Part shown: positions 35,142-44,047 of the stretch, piece after piece
Position numbering within the stretch: position 1 is the first letter of the stretch
How the letters are laid out: every line of letters starts with the position of its first letter
DNA from: Mycolicibacterium canariasense
GTDB lineage: Bacteria > Actinomycetota > Actinomycetes > Mycobacteriales > Mycobacteriaceae
Assembly (NCBI RefSeq): GCF_002101555.1
Contig: NZ_LQOL01000003.1
Location: 62,001 to 126,000, forward strand
Reading direction: 5' to 3'
Length of the DNA: 64,000 nucleotides
Position numbers and translations under genes: made by a program
Notes under the pieces: model-generated
What the model saw: only the letters and a program-made list of their open reading frames with translations
Database searches by the model: none
Told to the model about the DNA's origin: nothing

Positions 35142-35972
35142 ATGAAATTCGGCATCTCGACGTTCGTGAACGACGACACCATCGACACGGTGACACTGGC
35201 ACGGGCGATCGAGGAGCGCGGTTTCGAGGCGCTGGCGATCGCCGAGCACACGCACATCCCGGTCAGCCGGGAATCCGCCTACCCGCTCGGCGGTGACTTG
35301 CCGCGCATCTACTACCGCACCCTGGACCCGTTCGTCACGCTCGCCGCCGCCGCGGCCGTGACCTCCAAGATCGAGCTGATCACCGGCATCGCCCTGCTCA
35401 TCCAGCGCGATCCGATCATCACCGCGAAGGAAGCCGCCAGCATCGACCTGATCTCCGGAGGCCGCTTCGTCCTCGGTGTCGGCGCCGGCTGGAACATCGA
35501 AGAATTGCGCCACCACGGCACCGATCCGAAAACCCGCGGAGCGCTGCTCGACGAGCGGATCGAGGCGATCAAGGCGCTGTGGACCGACGAACCGGCCGAA
35601 TACCACGGCAAGTACGTCGACTTCGACGCGTCGTATCTGCGGCCCAAGCCGGTGCAGACCCCGTACCCGCCCGTCCTCATCGGCGGCGACTCCGACGCGA
35701 CGGTCAAGCGAGTGATCAGACACCGCGCAGGCTGGATCTCGAACCCACTGCCCGTCGAGCGGCTGACCCGGCGCGTCGAGCAGCTCCGCGCGGGTGCCGA
35801 CCACGATGTGCCGTTGAGCACCTTCGGTGTGCCGATGGACCTCGACTACTGGGGCGCCCTACAGGACCTCGGCTTCGGTCAGGCCAACCTGCTGCTGCCC
35901 ACCAAATCCCGCGACGACTCACTGCGCCTGCTCGACGACTACGCCGCCCGGGTGGCGCAGTTCCGGGCCTGA
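35142..35972 (+). CDS. LLM-class F420-dependent oxidoreductase
   Basis: A 276-residue TIM-barrel luciferase-like monooxygenase of the mycobacterial F420 type: MKFGISTFVNDD start, AIEERGFEALAIAEHTHIP, TGIALLIQRDPI, SGGRFVLGVGAGWNIEEL and the C-terminal PPVLIGG. F420H2 is the likely cofactor; the substrate is unknown. The ATG at 35142 has GGGGGA about 7 bases upstream; the frame upstream of it is not conserved in type. It precedes the VOC gene by about 50 bases on the same strand. Confidence 0.88.
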   Translation: MKFGISTFVNDDTIDTVTLARAIEERGFEALAIAEHTHIPVSRESAYPLGGDLPRIYYRTLDPFVTLAAAAAVTSKIELITGIALLIQRDPIITAKEAASIDLISGGRFVLGVGAGWNIEELRHHGTDPKTRGALLDERIEAIKALWTDEPAEYHGKYVDFDASYLRPKPVQTPYPPVLIGGDSDATVKRVIRHRAGWISNPLPVERLTRRVEQLRAGADHDVPLSTFGVPMDLDYWGALQDLGFGQANLLLPTKSRDDSLRLLDDYAARVAQFRA

Positions 35973-36021
35973 CCGAGGCCGCCATGGCGCGCCACATCTG
36001 AGGAACTGACGGGGGACAGTC

Positions 36022-36396
36022 GTGAGCATTCGGTTGGGCGCGGTGGCCCTCGACTGCCCCGACCCGGCGGCACTCGGCGACTTCTATCGTGCAGTGCTGG
36101 GCTTGAAGGTGGTGCTGTCCACGCCCGATCTCGTTGCCCTGGAAGGGCCGGGAGTGCTGCTGAGCTTCGAACGGGTCGATGACCATCGACCCCCCACCTG
36201 GCCCGCCGGTCCGGTGCCCAAACAGCTGCACCTGGACCTGGCGGTGGACAACCTCGATCTCGAGGAGAGCCGGATCCTGGCGCTGGGTGCCACGAGGGCC
36301 GAGGTGCAGCCCAACCCGGACAAATGGCGAGTGCTGATCGACCCGGCGGGGCACCCGTTCTGCATCACGGTGATGTTCCGGCCGGCGGCGGTCTGA
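36022..36396 (+). CDS. VOC-family (glyoxalase/bleomycin resistance-like) protein
   Basis: A 124-residue protein with two beta-alpha-beta-beta-beta modules (RLGAVALDCPDPAALGDFYRAVLGLKV and KQLHLDLAVDNLDLEESRILALGA, ending DPAGHPFCI). The metal ligands are probably His/Glu positions in these strands. Members include dioxygenases, isomerases and binding proteins; the substrate is unknown. The GTG at 36022 has GGGGGA about 6 bases upstream. Confidence 0.85.
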   Translation: MSIRLGAVALDCPDPAALGDFYRAVLGLKVVLSTPDLVALEGPGVLLSFERVDDHRPPTWPAGPVPKQLHLDLAVDNLDLEESRILALGATRAEVQPNPDKWRVLIDPAGHPFCITVMFRPAAV

Positions 36397-36486
36397 TTTC
36401 TTTTCCGCATGATGTCGAAACCCGCGTGATGGCGCCGTCCCCGTAGTGAGCGACCGCTAGGGTCGCACACCTGAAGGGAGACACTC

Positions 36487-36661
36487 ATGGCCAAGTACCT
36501 GCTGCTGAAGCACTACCGCGGGGCACCGACGGCGGTCAACGACGTGCCGATGGATCGGTGGGAGCCGGCCGAGGTCGAGGCCCGGCGCCGGTGGGCAGCC
36601 GATCCGTGAATGGCTGGAGCTGCGACCGCTGCTGAACCACAGCCCGTGCGTCGCGGAGTAG
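36487..36661 (+). pseudogene. YCII-related gene with internal deletion
   Basis: The first 40 codons encode the start of a YCII-related protein (MAKYLLLKHYRGAPTAVNDVPMDRW...) and end at a premature TGA (36607-36609). From about 36585 another frame reads GAGGQPIREWLELRPLLNHSP to a TAG at 36659-36661, the normal C-terminus of this family. Roughly 70 codons of the middle are therefore missing and the two ends are out of frame. Intact YCII genes of this type sit directly before an ECF-like sigma gene, as here. Confidence 0.8.
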
Positions 36662-36670
36662 CCGTCGCGC

Positions 36671-37802
36671 ATGGTGGACGCCGCCCAACTGCGTGAGCTG
36701 ATCCCCGGCGTGCTGGCCGCGCTGGTGCGCCGAGGAGCGGATTTCGGCACCGCCGAGGACGCGGTGCAGGAAGCACCGATCCGGGCCCTGCAGACCTGGC
36801 CGGCGCAACCTCCGGCCGACCCGGAAGGCCTGGCTGATCACCACCGTGTGGCGCCGATTCGTCGACCTCGCCCGCTCCGACACCGCCCGGGTTCGGCGTT
36901 AACTACTTGTCGCAGAACAACCTTCGCCCGGACCGGTCATCGACGTGGATGACACCCTGGCGCTGTATTTTCTGTGCGCGCATCCGCGGCTGTCGGCCGC
37001 TTCGGCGGTCGCGCTCACCCTGCGGGCGGTGGGCGGACTGACCACCCGGCAGATCGCCCAGGCCTACCTGGTCCCGGAACCGACCATGGCACAACGCATC
37101 AGCCGCGCCAAGCGCAGCGTCAGCGCTACCCGGCTGGACCGGCCCGGCGACCTGCACACGGTACTCAAGGTGGTCTACCTGGTATTCAACGAGGGCTACA
37201 GCGGGGAGGTGGATCTGGCCGATGAGGCCATCCGGCTGGCCAGGCAGTTGGTCGCCGCGGCACCCGACGAGGAGGCCGTCGGGTTGCTGGCCCTGTTCCT
37301 GCTGCATCACGCCAGACGTCCGGCGCGCACCCGGCCCGACGGCGTCCTGGTGCCGCTGGCCGAACAGGACCGCACGCTGTGGCGGCGGGACCTGATCACC
37401 GAAGGCATCGATCTCCTGCAGGTCGCCCTGGCGCGGGATCGCTTGGGCGAGTACCAGGCTCAGGCCGCCATCGCCGCCCTGCACGCCGACGCCGAGACCG
37501 CCGAGGAGACCGATTGGGTGCAGATCGTCGAGTGGTACGACGAATTGGTGCACCTCACCGACAGCCCGGTGGTGCGGCTGAATCGGGCCGTGGCATTGGG
37601 CGAGGCCGACGGGCCGCGTGCCGGGCTGGCGGCACTGGCGGTGTTGGATCCCACGCTGCCGAGGCGCACCGCGGCGGCGGCGCATCTGCACGATCGGGCC
37701 GGTGAAACGGCAACGGCCGCCGCCCTTTACGTGCAAGCGGACAACGTGGCCGAACGTGATCACCTCACGATCCGGGCGGCCGCGCTGCGCCGGCAGGGCT
37801 GA
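36671..37802 (+). pseudogene. ECF-type sigma factor (DUF6596 group), frameshifted and with an in-frame stop
   Basis: The ATG at 36671 opens a normal start (LRELIPGVLAALVRRGADFGTAEDAVQEAPIRALQTW). Near 36822 the reading moves to another frame (AWLITTVWRRFVDLARSDTARVRR), which meets a TAA at 36900-36902. The same frame then continues DDTLALYFLCAHPRLSAASAVALTLRAVGGL (sigma region 4) and on through the long C-terminal domain to 37802. A GTG at 36945 could express a 285-residue fragment lacking region 2. The sigma factor itself is very probably inactive. Its 3' end overlaps the convergent TetR gene. Confidence 0.82.
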
Positions 37803-38334
37803 ACCCGCGCATGATGGTGTCGAGGTGGCGTTGCCATCGCTGCCGCCCGCGGTGGGCCGGGTCGATTCGTTCCGATTGGATGACGCCGCGCAGCGCCCAC
37901 ACCGCGATGGTGATGTCGTCGGGGGTCAGGTCGGCGCGGACCGCACCGGCGCGCTGAGCTCGGACGAGCAGATCCGTCGACCGTCGTCGCAGCTCTTCCA
38001 CGAGTGCACGCGGGGCGAGATCACCCCACACCGGCGCGGACAATCCGGCCTTCTCGGCCAGTTCGACGCCGACGGTGCGCAGAAACAACTCCACGCCCTG
38101 CTCCGGTGCGGCTGCGGCTGCGGTGTCGGCGGCCTCGATGAGCCGCTGGAAAAATCCGGCCAGCACCTCCTGGACCAGCCCCTCCTTGTTGGCGAACCGG
38201 CGGTAGAGGGTCGCCGGACCCACCCCGGCGGCGCGGGCGATGTCGTCGAGGGTGGCGGTGGGTCCGTGTTCGGCGAATACCTGCTCGGCCGCCTTGACGA
38301 GCTTGTCACGGTTGTCGGTGGCGTCGCGTCGCAC
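37765..38334 (-). CDS. TetR-family regulator, divergent from aldo-keto reductase
   Basis: A 189-residue protein with a clear N-terminal TetR helix-turn-helix (NRDKLVKAAEQVFAEHGPTATLDDIARAAGVGPATLYRRFANKEGL) and a ligand domain. The GTG at 38334 is chosen because AGGAGG lies 5 bases upstream; a longer frame from 38379 lacks that. It is divergent from the aldo-keto reductase - SDR pair with 89 bases between, which hold two palindromes, so it probably represses both units. The ligand is unknown. Confidence 0.9.
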   Translation of the reverse strand: MRRDATDNRDKLVKAAEQVFAEHGPTATLDDIARAAGVGPATLYRRFANKEGLVQEVLAGFFQRLIEAADTAAAAAPEQGVELFLRTVGVELAEKAGLSAPVWGDLAPRALVEELRRRSTDLLVRAQRAGAVRADLTPDDITIAVWALRGVIQSERIDPAHRGRQRWQRHLDTIMRGFSPAGAARPPGS

Positions 38335-38354
38335 GTGACCTCCTGAAACCCCAG

Positions 38355-38371
38355 CCGGGAATACTTCCCGG
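38355..38371. promoter_or_regulatory. Palindrome CCGGGAA-TAC-TTCCCGG between tetR and akr
   Basis: Perfect 7-base arms around a 3-base centre, between the divergent starts. A candidate TetR operator. Confidence 0.5.
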
Positions 38372-38386
38372 GCCAACATGTTCCAT

Positions 38387-38399
38387 ACTATGTGATAGT
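38387..38399. promoter_or_regulatory. Palindrome ACTAT-GTG-ATAGT between tetR and akr
   Basis: Perfect 5-base arms around a 3-base centre, in an AT-rich spot likely to include the akr promoter. A second candidate operator, centred 30 bases from the first. Confidence 0.45.
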
Positions 38400-38423
38400 C
38401 AAACTCTCATTTAGGTGGTGGTG

Positions 38424-39455
38424 ATGGACCACTCGGCACGCGTGCGGCTGGGGCATTCGGATCTGACGGTGCGGCCTGTCGGGCTGGGCTGTATGGGTAT
38501 GTCGCAGTTCTACGGTGACTCCGACGACCAGGAATCGGTGGAGACCATCCGTGCGGCGATCGACCTAGGGGTCGACTTCCTGGACACCTCGGACGTGTAC
38601 GGCGGCTCCGATATCGGCACCGCCTCGAACAGCCGCGGCTTCGGTCACAACGAGCGGCTCATCGGATCCGCGTTACGGGGCAGGCGGGACCGCGTGGTGC
38701 TGGCCACCAAATTCGGCGCCAAGATCAACGACACCCGGGACGGGATCGTCATCGACGGTCGGCCGGAGTACGTCGCCGCGGCGTGTGAGGCCAGTCTGCG
38801 CAGACTGGACACCGACGTGATCGACCTGTACTACTGCCACCGGTGGGACCACAACGTGCCCATCGAGGACACCGTCGGCGCGATGGCCGAACTGGTGCGG
38901 GCCGGCAAGGTCCGTGCGCTCGGCCTCAGCGAGGTCGGCCCCGAACTGATCCGGCGGGCACACGCCGTACATCCGATCACCGCGCTGCAGAGCGAGTATT
39001 CGCTGTGGGAACGCGATCTGGAGACCGCGATCACGGCCACACTGCGCGAACTCGGGATCACCCTGGTGCCGTACTGCCCACTGGGCAGGTCTGCGCTGAC
39101 CGGAGCGCTCAAGCCGGGAACGAATTTTCATCCCGACGACTTCCGTCACTCGAACCCGCGGTTCTCGGCCGACAACCTGGCTGCCAATCTCGAGCCGGTT
39201 GGGGCGCTGGCCCGGATGGCCGATGAGAAGGGCTGCACCCCTGGCCAATTGGCGCTGGCCTGGTTGCTGGCCCAACCTCTGGATGTGGTGCCGATTCCCG
39301 GCAGCCGGCGCATCGCCCACGTGCGGGAGAACTTCGCTGCCACGTCGGTGGCGCTCAGCACTGACGAGATTGCCTATCTGAGTGCGGTTTTCGCGCCCGG
39401 TCGGGTGGTGGGAGAGCGGTACTCACCCGCCCACGCGGCCACCGTCGCCCGCTGA
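38424..39455 (+). CDS. Aldo/keto reductase
   Basis: A 343-residue (beta/alpha)8 oxidoreductase. The catalytic tetrad is visible: Asp and Tyr in FLDTSDVYGG, Lys in LATKFG, His in YYCHRWD. The NADPH-binding end is PIPGSRRIAHVRENF. YakC/AKR13-like enzymes reduce aldehydes and methylglyoxal-type compounds. The ATG at 38424 has AGGTGG about 5 bases upstream; three GTG codons just before it are alternatives. It is followed after 26 bases by an SDR gene and is probably controlled by the divergent TetR protein. Confidence 0.92.
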   Translation: MDHSARVRLGHSDLTVRPVGLGCMGMSQFYGDSDDQESVETIRAAIDLGVDFLDTSDVYGGSDIGTASNSRGFGHNERLIGSALRGRRDRVVLATKFGAKINDTRDGIVIDGRPEYVAAACEASLRRLDTDVIDLYYCHRWDHNVPIEDTVGAMAELVRAGKVRALGLSEVGPELIRRAHAVHPITALQSEYSLWERDLETAITATLRELGITLVPYCPLGRSALTGALKPGTNFHPDDFRHSNPRFSADNLAANLEPVGALARMADEKGCTPGQLALAWLLAQPLDVVPIPGSRRIAHVRENFAATSVALSTDEIAYLSAVFAPGRVVGERYSPAHAATVAR

Positions 39456-39481
39456 TAAAGCACCGAGAACAGGAGAGAAAC

Positions 39482-40336
39482 ATGAGCAAGGTCTGGTTCA
39501 TCACGGGATCGTCGCGCGGCTTCGGCCGTGAGCTCGCGCGCGCCGCACTGGAAGCCGGCGACAGTGTCGCCGCAACGGCGCGCCGGCCCGATCAACTCGA
39601 CGAGTTGTCCCACGCGTACGGCGACCGCATCGCGGCGCTGCCGCTGGACGTCACCGACGCGGACGGTGTGCGTGCCGCGATCGCCGCTGCCAGGCAGCGG
39701 TTCGGCCGCATCGACGTGGTGGTCAACAACGCGGGCTACGCCAACGTCGCTCCCATCGAGACCGGCGACGAAGCGGATTTCCGCACCCAGTTCGAAACCA
39801 ACTTCTGGGGTGTCTACCACGTGTCCAGGGCTGCCATCCCGGTGTTACGCGCCCAGGGCGGCGGGCTGATCATCCAGTTCTCCTCGATGGGCGGTCGCGT
39901 CGGGGGATCGGCGGGTATCGCCTCCTACCAAGCCGCGAAATTCGCCATCGACGGTTTTTCCCGGGTGTTGCAGACCGAGACCGCGCCGTTCGGGATCCGG
40001 GTGCTCGTGGTCGAGCCGAGCGGATTCGCCACGGACTGGGCCGGGGCGTCGATGGAGATCGGCGACATCCCCGCGGACTATGTCGAGACCGTCGGGGCGA
40101 TGAACACGGTCCGCAAGAGCCCCGCCGTCACCGCCGGCGATCCGGCCCGCGCCGCGGCGATCCTGGTGCAGCTGTCCCGGCGGGACGACCTGCCCTACCA
40201 CCTGCCGTTGGGAGTGAACGCCGTGGAGGGCTCGATCCGCCACGATGAGACGCTGCTCGCCGAGGATCGTAAGTGGGCGGCGGTGGGCCGCTCCGCGGAT
40301 TTTGCCGAACCGTATCCGGTCGACTTCCCCGCGTGA
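39482..40336 (+). CDS. Short-chain dehydrogenase/reductase
   Basis: A 284-residue SDR with the NAD(P) motif TGSSRGFG near the N-terminus, VNNAGYA, the catalytic Ser in IQFSSMGG and YxxxK in SYQAAKFAID. Arg in the N-terminal motif favours NADP. The RBS AGGAGA lies 7 bases upstream of the ATG. Second gene of the unit headed by the aldo/keto reductase, so both probably reduce related carbonyl substrates. Confidence 0.92.
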   Translation: MSKVWFITGSSRGFGRELARAALEAGDSVAATARRPDQLDELSHAYGDRIAALPLDVTDADGVRAAIAAARQRFGRIDVVVNNAGYANVAPIETGDEADFRTQFETNFWGVYHVSRAAIPVLRAQGGGLIIQFSSMGGRVGGSAGIASYQAAKFAIDGFSRVLQTETAPFGIRVLVVEPSGFATDWAGASMEIGDIPADYVETVGAMNTVRKSPAVTAGDPARAAAILVQLSRRDDLPYHLPLGVNAVEGSIRHDETLLAEDRKWAAVGRSADFAEPYPVDFPA

Positions 40337-40385
40337 CAGAGAAGGTGATATGTGTAAAACGCCGGAATGCATATATCGTCCAACT

Positions 40386-41225
40386 ATGAGCGCGGTGACA
40401 ATCATCACGGGCGGTGCCGGGGGCATGGGTCTGGCCACGGCCAGGATTGTGGGCAAGGGCCACGCCGTGGTCCTTGCCGACAACAGGCCCGACCGGCTCG
40501 CCGCCGCCGTCGACGTGCTGTCCGGTAGCGGGGTGGCGGCCACCGCGGTCAACTGCGATGTGACCGACCGAGCCGCGGTCGAGACACTGTTCGCGACCGC
40601 GGCCGGTATCGGCCCCGTCGCCGCGGTGATCCACGCGGCCGGGGTCAGCCCGAGCATGGGCGACGCGGACTACGTCATGCGGACCAATGTGCTGGGCACC
40701 GTCAACGTCAACGAGACCTTCTTCGGCACCGCGACCAACGGCGCGGCGATCGTGAACGTGGCCTCGATGGCCGCGCATCTGCTGCCCGACGAGGTCATCC
40801 CCACCGACAAGTTTCCCCTGGCACTGACCGACCGGGCCGCCTTCACCACCGGCATGCGTGCCGCGTACGGCGCCCTGCCCGAGCAGGCCCGCCCCGGGAT
40901 GTCGTATGGGATCAGCAAGAGCTTCGTGAAGTGGTACAGCTGGGCGCAGGCCGAGCGATTCACCGGCCGGGGACTGCGCATCGTCTCGGTATCACCCGGC
41001 GCGGTGGACACCGAGATGGGCCGGCTGGAGGAGCAGGCCGGAGCCGGCGCGCTGATGGCGGATGCTGCCGTACCGCGGTGGGGCACACCGGAGGAGATGG
41101 CCGAACTGTTCGCATTCTGCGTCAGTGACCGGGCCGGTTACCTGACCGGAACCGACATCCTCAACGACGGCGGCGTGGTCGCCTCGATGCGGGAGCGGGG
41201 CCGGCTGGCGACCGCGACGGCGTGA
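40386..41225 (+). CDS. Short-chain dehydrogenase/reductase (3-alpha-HSD-like)
   Basis: A 279-residue SDR: TIITGGAGGMGLATA nucleotide motif, NVASMAAH (catalytic Ser region), YGISKSFVKWYSW (Tyr and Lys) and a C-terminal substrate loop. The short N-terminus and insertion pattern resemble hydroxysteroid-type SDRs. The ATG at 40386 is preceded by a TATATC box at 40372-40377, placing the transcription start at about the ATG, so the mRNA may be leaderless. Its stop lies one base from the stop of the convergent GH16 gene. Confidence 0.9.
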   Translation: MSAVTIITGGAGGMGLATARIVGKGHAVVLADNRPDRLAAAVDVLSGSGVAATAVNCDVTDRAAVETLFATAAGIGPVAAVIHAAGVSPSMGDADYVMRTNVLGTVNVNETFFGTATNGAAIVNVASMAAHLLPDEVIPTDKFPLALTDRAAFTTGMRAAYGALPEQARPGMSYGISKSFVKWYSWAQAERFTGRGLRIVSVSPGAVDTEMGRLEEQAGAGALMADAAVPRWGTPEEMAELFAFCVSDRAGYLTGTDILNDGGVVASMRERGRLATATA

Positions 41226-41226
41226 C

Positions 41227-42042
41227 TCACCAGACCTTGACGTAGTCCACCAGCATGTCCGCCGGGTAACTGCCCGGGCCGGGGTCGCCGCCGCCGGATC
41301 CGGCCACGGCCAGATCCAGGACCGGAAATAGTTGGTAGCCGGGCTGATTGAACTGCCAATCCGGCAGGGCGTGGGCCGGCACGTTGAAATAGGGCTGCGC
41401 GCCGTCGGTGTAGTCCTTCCAGAACCGCATGCCCGCGTCGTCCCACTGCACTCGCCAGGTGTGCCACCCGCTGTCCACCGTGATGCCCTGGCTGACGTGC
41501 TCGCCCCCGTTGAGCTTGGCGTGCACCGCGGTACCCGCGGCCCACTTGCCGTTGCCGTACCACTCCATGATGTCGACCTCGCCACCGATGGTGGGGTCGT
41601 TGTTGGCGAGATACCAGGCCGGCCAGCAGCCCGGGGTCAGGCAATTAAGTTTGATCCGGGCTTCCCAGTTGTGCCCGATACCGCCGCGCCACTTGCCGAA
41701 CAGCTTGCCGCTGTAGAAGGTGTCGCCATCCTTCGCTGCGCGGAAGACCAGATTCGACTTGCCGTCGATGAAGACGTTGCGGCGGTCGTCGCGGTATTGA
41801 CCCACGTTGCCGGGCAGTTCCCAGAACGTCGGATCTTCCATCGACTCACGGGCAAGGGCCACTTCCCATTTGGACGCGTCCGGTGCCGAACCGGCGGGTC
41901 CGTCGAAATCGTCGACGAACAGGTAGCCACCGGCGGGCGGTGCCGCCGGCGGCGGTGCCGACGGCGCGGCATGGGCTGTCGGCACGGCGGTCGACAGCGC
42001 ACCGATGCCGGTCAGTACCAACATGTCTCGCCGGTTCAACAT
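41227..42042 (-). CDS. Exported GH16 beta-glucanase
   Basis: A 271-residue protein with an N-terminal twin-arginine-like signal (MLNRRDMLVLTG, cleavage near AHA). The GH16 jelly-roll carries the catalytic motif GGEVDIMEWYG (nucleophile Glu, helper Asp, acid/base Glu) and NWEARIKL. It probably hydrolyses beta-1,3- or 1,3-1,4-glucan outside the cell; mycobacterial Rv0315-type proteins are similar. It lies 13 bases after the MFS-USP gene on the same strand. Confidence 0.9.
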   Translation of the reverse strand: MLNRRDMLVLTGIGALSTAVPTAHAAPSAPPPAAPPAGGYLFVDDFDGPAGSAPDASKWEVALARESMEDPTFWELPGNVGQYRDDRRNVFIDGKSNLVFRAAKDGDTFYSGKLFGKWRGGIGHNWEARIKLNCLTPGCWPAWYLANNDPTIGGEVDIMEWYGNGKWAAGTAVHAKLNGGEHVSQGITVDSGWHTWRVQWDDAGMRFWKDYTDGAQPYFNVPAHALPDWQFNQPGYQLFPVLDLAVAGSGGGDPGPGSYPADMLVDYVKVW

Positions 42043-42055
42043 CGCGGTTCGCCTC

Positions 42056-44047
42056 TCAGTTGTTCGCGGACGCCAACGCGGCGGGCTGCGTCACCTGCGG
42101 CACGATCAACACCGGCGTGTCGGTGTGTGCCACCACGGCCGCCGCGACACTGCCCTGCAGGTGGCCCAGCAGCCCGTTGCGACGGTGCGGCCCGAGCACG
42201 ATGAGGCTGGCCCGCGTTTCGGTGGCCGTCGTGACGATGCCCTGCCAGGTGGGCGACGCCTCGACGGCCTTACTGCACACCGCAAATCCTGCCTCGGCGG
42301 CCAGCTGCGCGCCATAGGCCGCGGTTTGTTCGGCGGATCGGCGCACGTCGGCGGCGTTGTCGGCGTCCAGAGCCCGGCCGTCGGCGGGGGTGAATCCCAC
42401 CTCGACCGGCTGCCACACGCAGACGACCAGTGCCCGTCGGCCCGGCGGTACCTGCGCGGCCGCCGCCGATATCGCGGCGGCAGCACGCTGCGATCCGTCG
42501 TAGGCGATGAGGATCGGGCCGGGCGTGCCCGGATCGGCCGGCGCCTGCGCACCCCCGGTCGTGGGAACCGGTGCCTGGGCGGGTTCCGGTGCGGACAGTC
42601 CCGGACGCAGGCGGGCCAGCAGCGGTGGGGAGTACCAGGCGGGGGACTCGCCATCGAGGAACAGATCGAGGTCGGGTTGTTGTGGGCGGGCGCCGCTGAG
42701 CGCGTAGACCGCCACCCCGAAGACGGCGCCGGCGATGGCGAGCCCGAATCCGATCCACAACGCGATACCGGTACCGGTCACCAGGTCACCCGCGGTGGTG
42801 GCGGCGAAGTGCGCGAAGATCGGCGCCACCATGAACGCCGCCACCGCACGCAGCAGCTCGATGATGGCGAAGACCCGTTGCAAGCTGTTGGACTGCAAGG
42901 AGAAACCGGCGACGAACAGGGCCGGTGCCACCGTGGCGCCGAGGGCCAGGCCGGTCAGCGCCGCGCCGAGGAGAGCCAGCGGCTGGTTGGCGGGCAGGGC
43001 CAGACGGAACACCAGGATGCCGGCGGCGAGCAGCGCCATGCCGATCAGCGGCAGGTAGTGCATCGCGCGCCGGGAGATCACCGCGCCGAACACCACCGCC
43101 ATCACCACCGCGCCGCCCAGCTCGGGCAGATACAACAGGCCGACCTGGACGGGGTTGTAGCTCAACAGGAAGACATTCGCCGTCAGCGCGGTCGCGGCCA
43201 CCGACGCCGCGGCGGCGAACAGGGCGACCCCGACGCCGGCAACCGGGATCGCGCTGGTGAGCATGGTGCGGATGGTCAGTAGCGGCCGCCGTGCCCGGAA
43301 CTGGTAGACGATCAGCACGACGATGAGCGCCAGGCCACCGAGCATCGGGCCGGTCACCGCGAGGTCGCCGAAACCGTGGCTGGTGAGCTGCGCGGCCCCG
43401 ACGAAGGCCGCGGTGCAGCCCGCGGCGGCCAGCACGATTGCCCACCCGTCGCGGGGCGCCTCCCGGTCGGCGGGCGGCGCGTCGTCGAAGGTGAGAGCGG
43501 CCAGGATGAGCGCCGTCAGCGCGATGGCCGCGACGACCCAGAACAGCGGCCGCCACCGGTGGGATTCGGCCTGTAGACCACCGACGAAGGGGCCGAGTGC
43601 GACGGCCCCGAACACGCACATGTTCATGATGACGGCCGTGATGCGCAGCTTCTCCCTGGGGAAACCGATGGTCAACGGCGGTGCGGCGGCGATGAGCAGC
43701 ATGCTCGTGGCCAGGCCTTGCAGCACGTGGCCGCCGATGAACATGCCGGCGTTCTGGGCGGCCGCGGCCAGTACCGATCCGATGACCAGCAACACGGCGT
43801 AGGCGAGCAGCATCCGGCGTTGCGGAAGGTGCTGGGCGAACTGGACGGCCAGCACGGTGCCGACGGCGTACGCCGCATTGCCGAGCCCGGCGGACAGGCT
43901 CATCTGCTGGGCCGTCATGTGCAGCTGCTCGGAGATGATCGGCACCAGCGGGTCGAGGGCCGCCGACAGTGCGAGGTAAGGGATCAGTGCGAGGGTGACC
44001 ATGGCGGCCACGGCCGGATACCGTCCGGCCAGCGGTCCCTGCCGCAT
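42056..44047 (-). CDS. MFS transporter fused to a C-terminal universal stress protein domain
   Basis: A protein of 663 residues. Residues ~12-485 are a 14-TM-type MFS transporter (ALDPLVPIISEQLHMTAQQMSLSAGLGNAAYAVG; QRRMLLAYAVLLVIGS). A Pro/Ala-rich linker (about 490-530) leads to a complete UspA-type domain (ILIAYDGSQRAAAAI near 540; ASLIVLGPHRRNGLLGHLQGSVAAAVVAHTDTPVLIVP at the end). The GxxG-x9-GS ATP-binding pattern is present. The ATG at 44047 is used, since upstream codons have no family character. ATP or another nucleotide may gate transport; the cargo is unknown. Confidence 0.88.
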   Translation of the reverse strand: MRQGPLAGRYPAVAAMVTLALIPYLALSAALDPLVPIISEQLHMTAQQMSLSAGLGNAAYAVGTVLAVQFAQHLPQRRMLLAYAVLLVIGSVLAAAAQNAGMFIGGHVLQGLATSMLLIAAAPPLTIGFPREKLRITAVIMNMCVFGAVALGPFVGGLQAESHRWRPLFWVVAAIALTALILAALTFDDAPPADREAPRDGWAIVLAAAGCTAAFVGAAQLTSHGFGDLAVTGPMLGGLALIVVLIVYQFRARRPLLTIRTMLTSAIPVAGVGVALFAAAASVAATALTANVFLLSYNPVQVGLLYLPELGGAVVMAVVFGAVISRRAMHYLPLIGMALLAAGILVFRLALPANQPLALLGAALTGLALGATVAPALFVAGFSLQSNSLQRVFAIIELLRAVAAFMVAPIFAHFAATTAGDLVTGTGIALWIGFGLAIAGAVFGVAVYALSGARPQQPDLDLFLDGESPAWYSPPLLARLRPGLSAPEPAQAPVPTTGGAQAPADPGTPGPILIAYDGSQRAAAAISAAAAQVPPGRRALVVCVWQPVEVGFTPADGRALDADNAADVRRSAEQTAAYGAQLAAEAGFAVCSKAVEASPTWQGIVTTATETRASLIVLGPHRRNGLLGHLQGSVAAAVVAHTDTPVLIVPQVTQPAALASANN

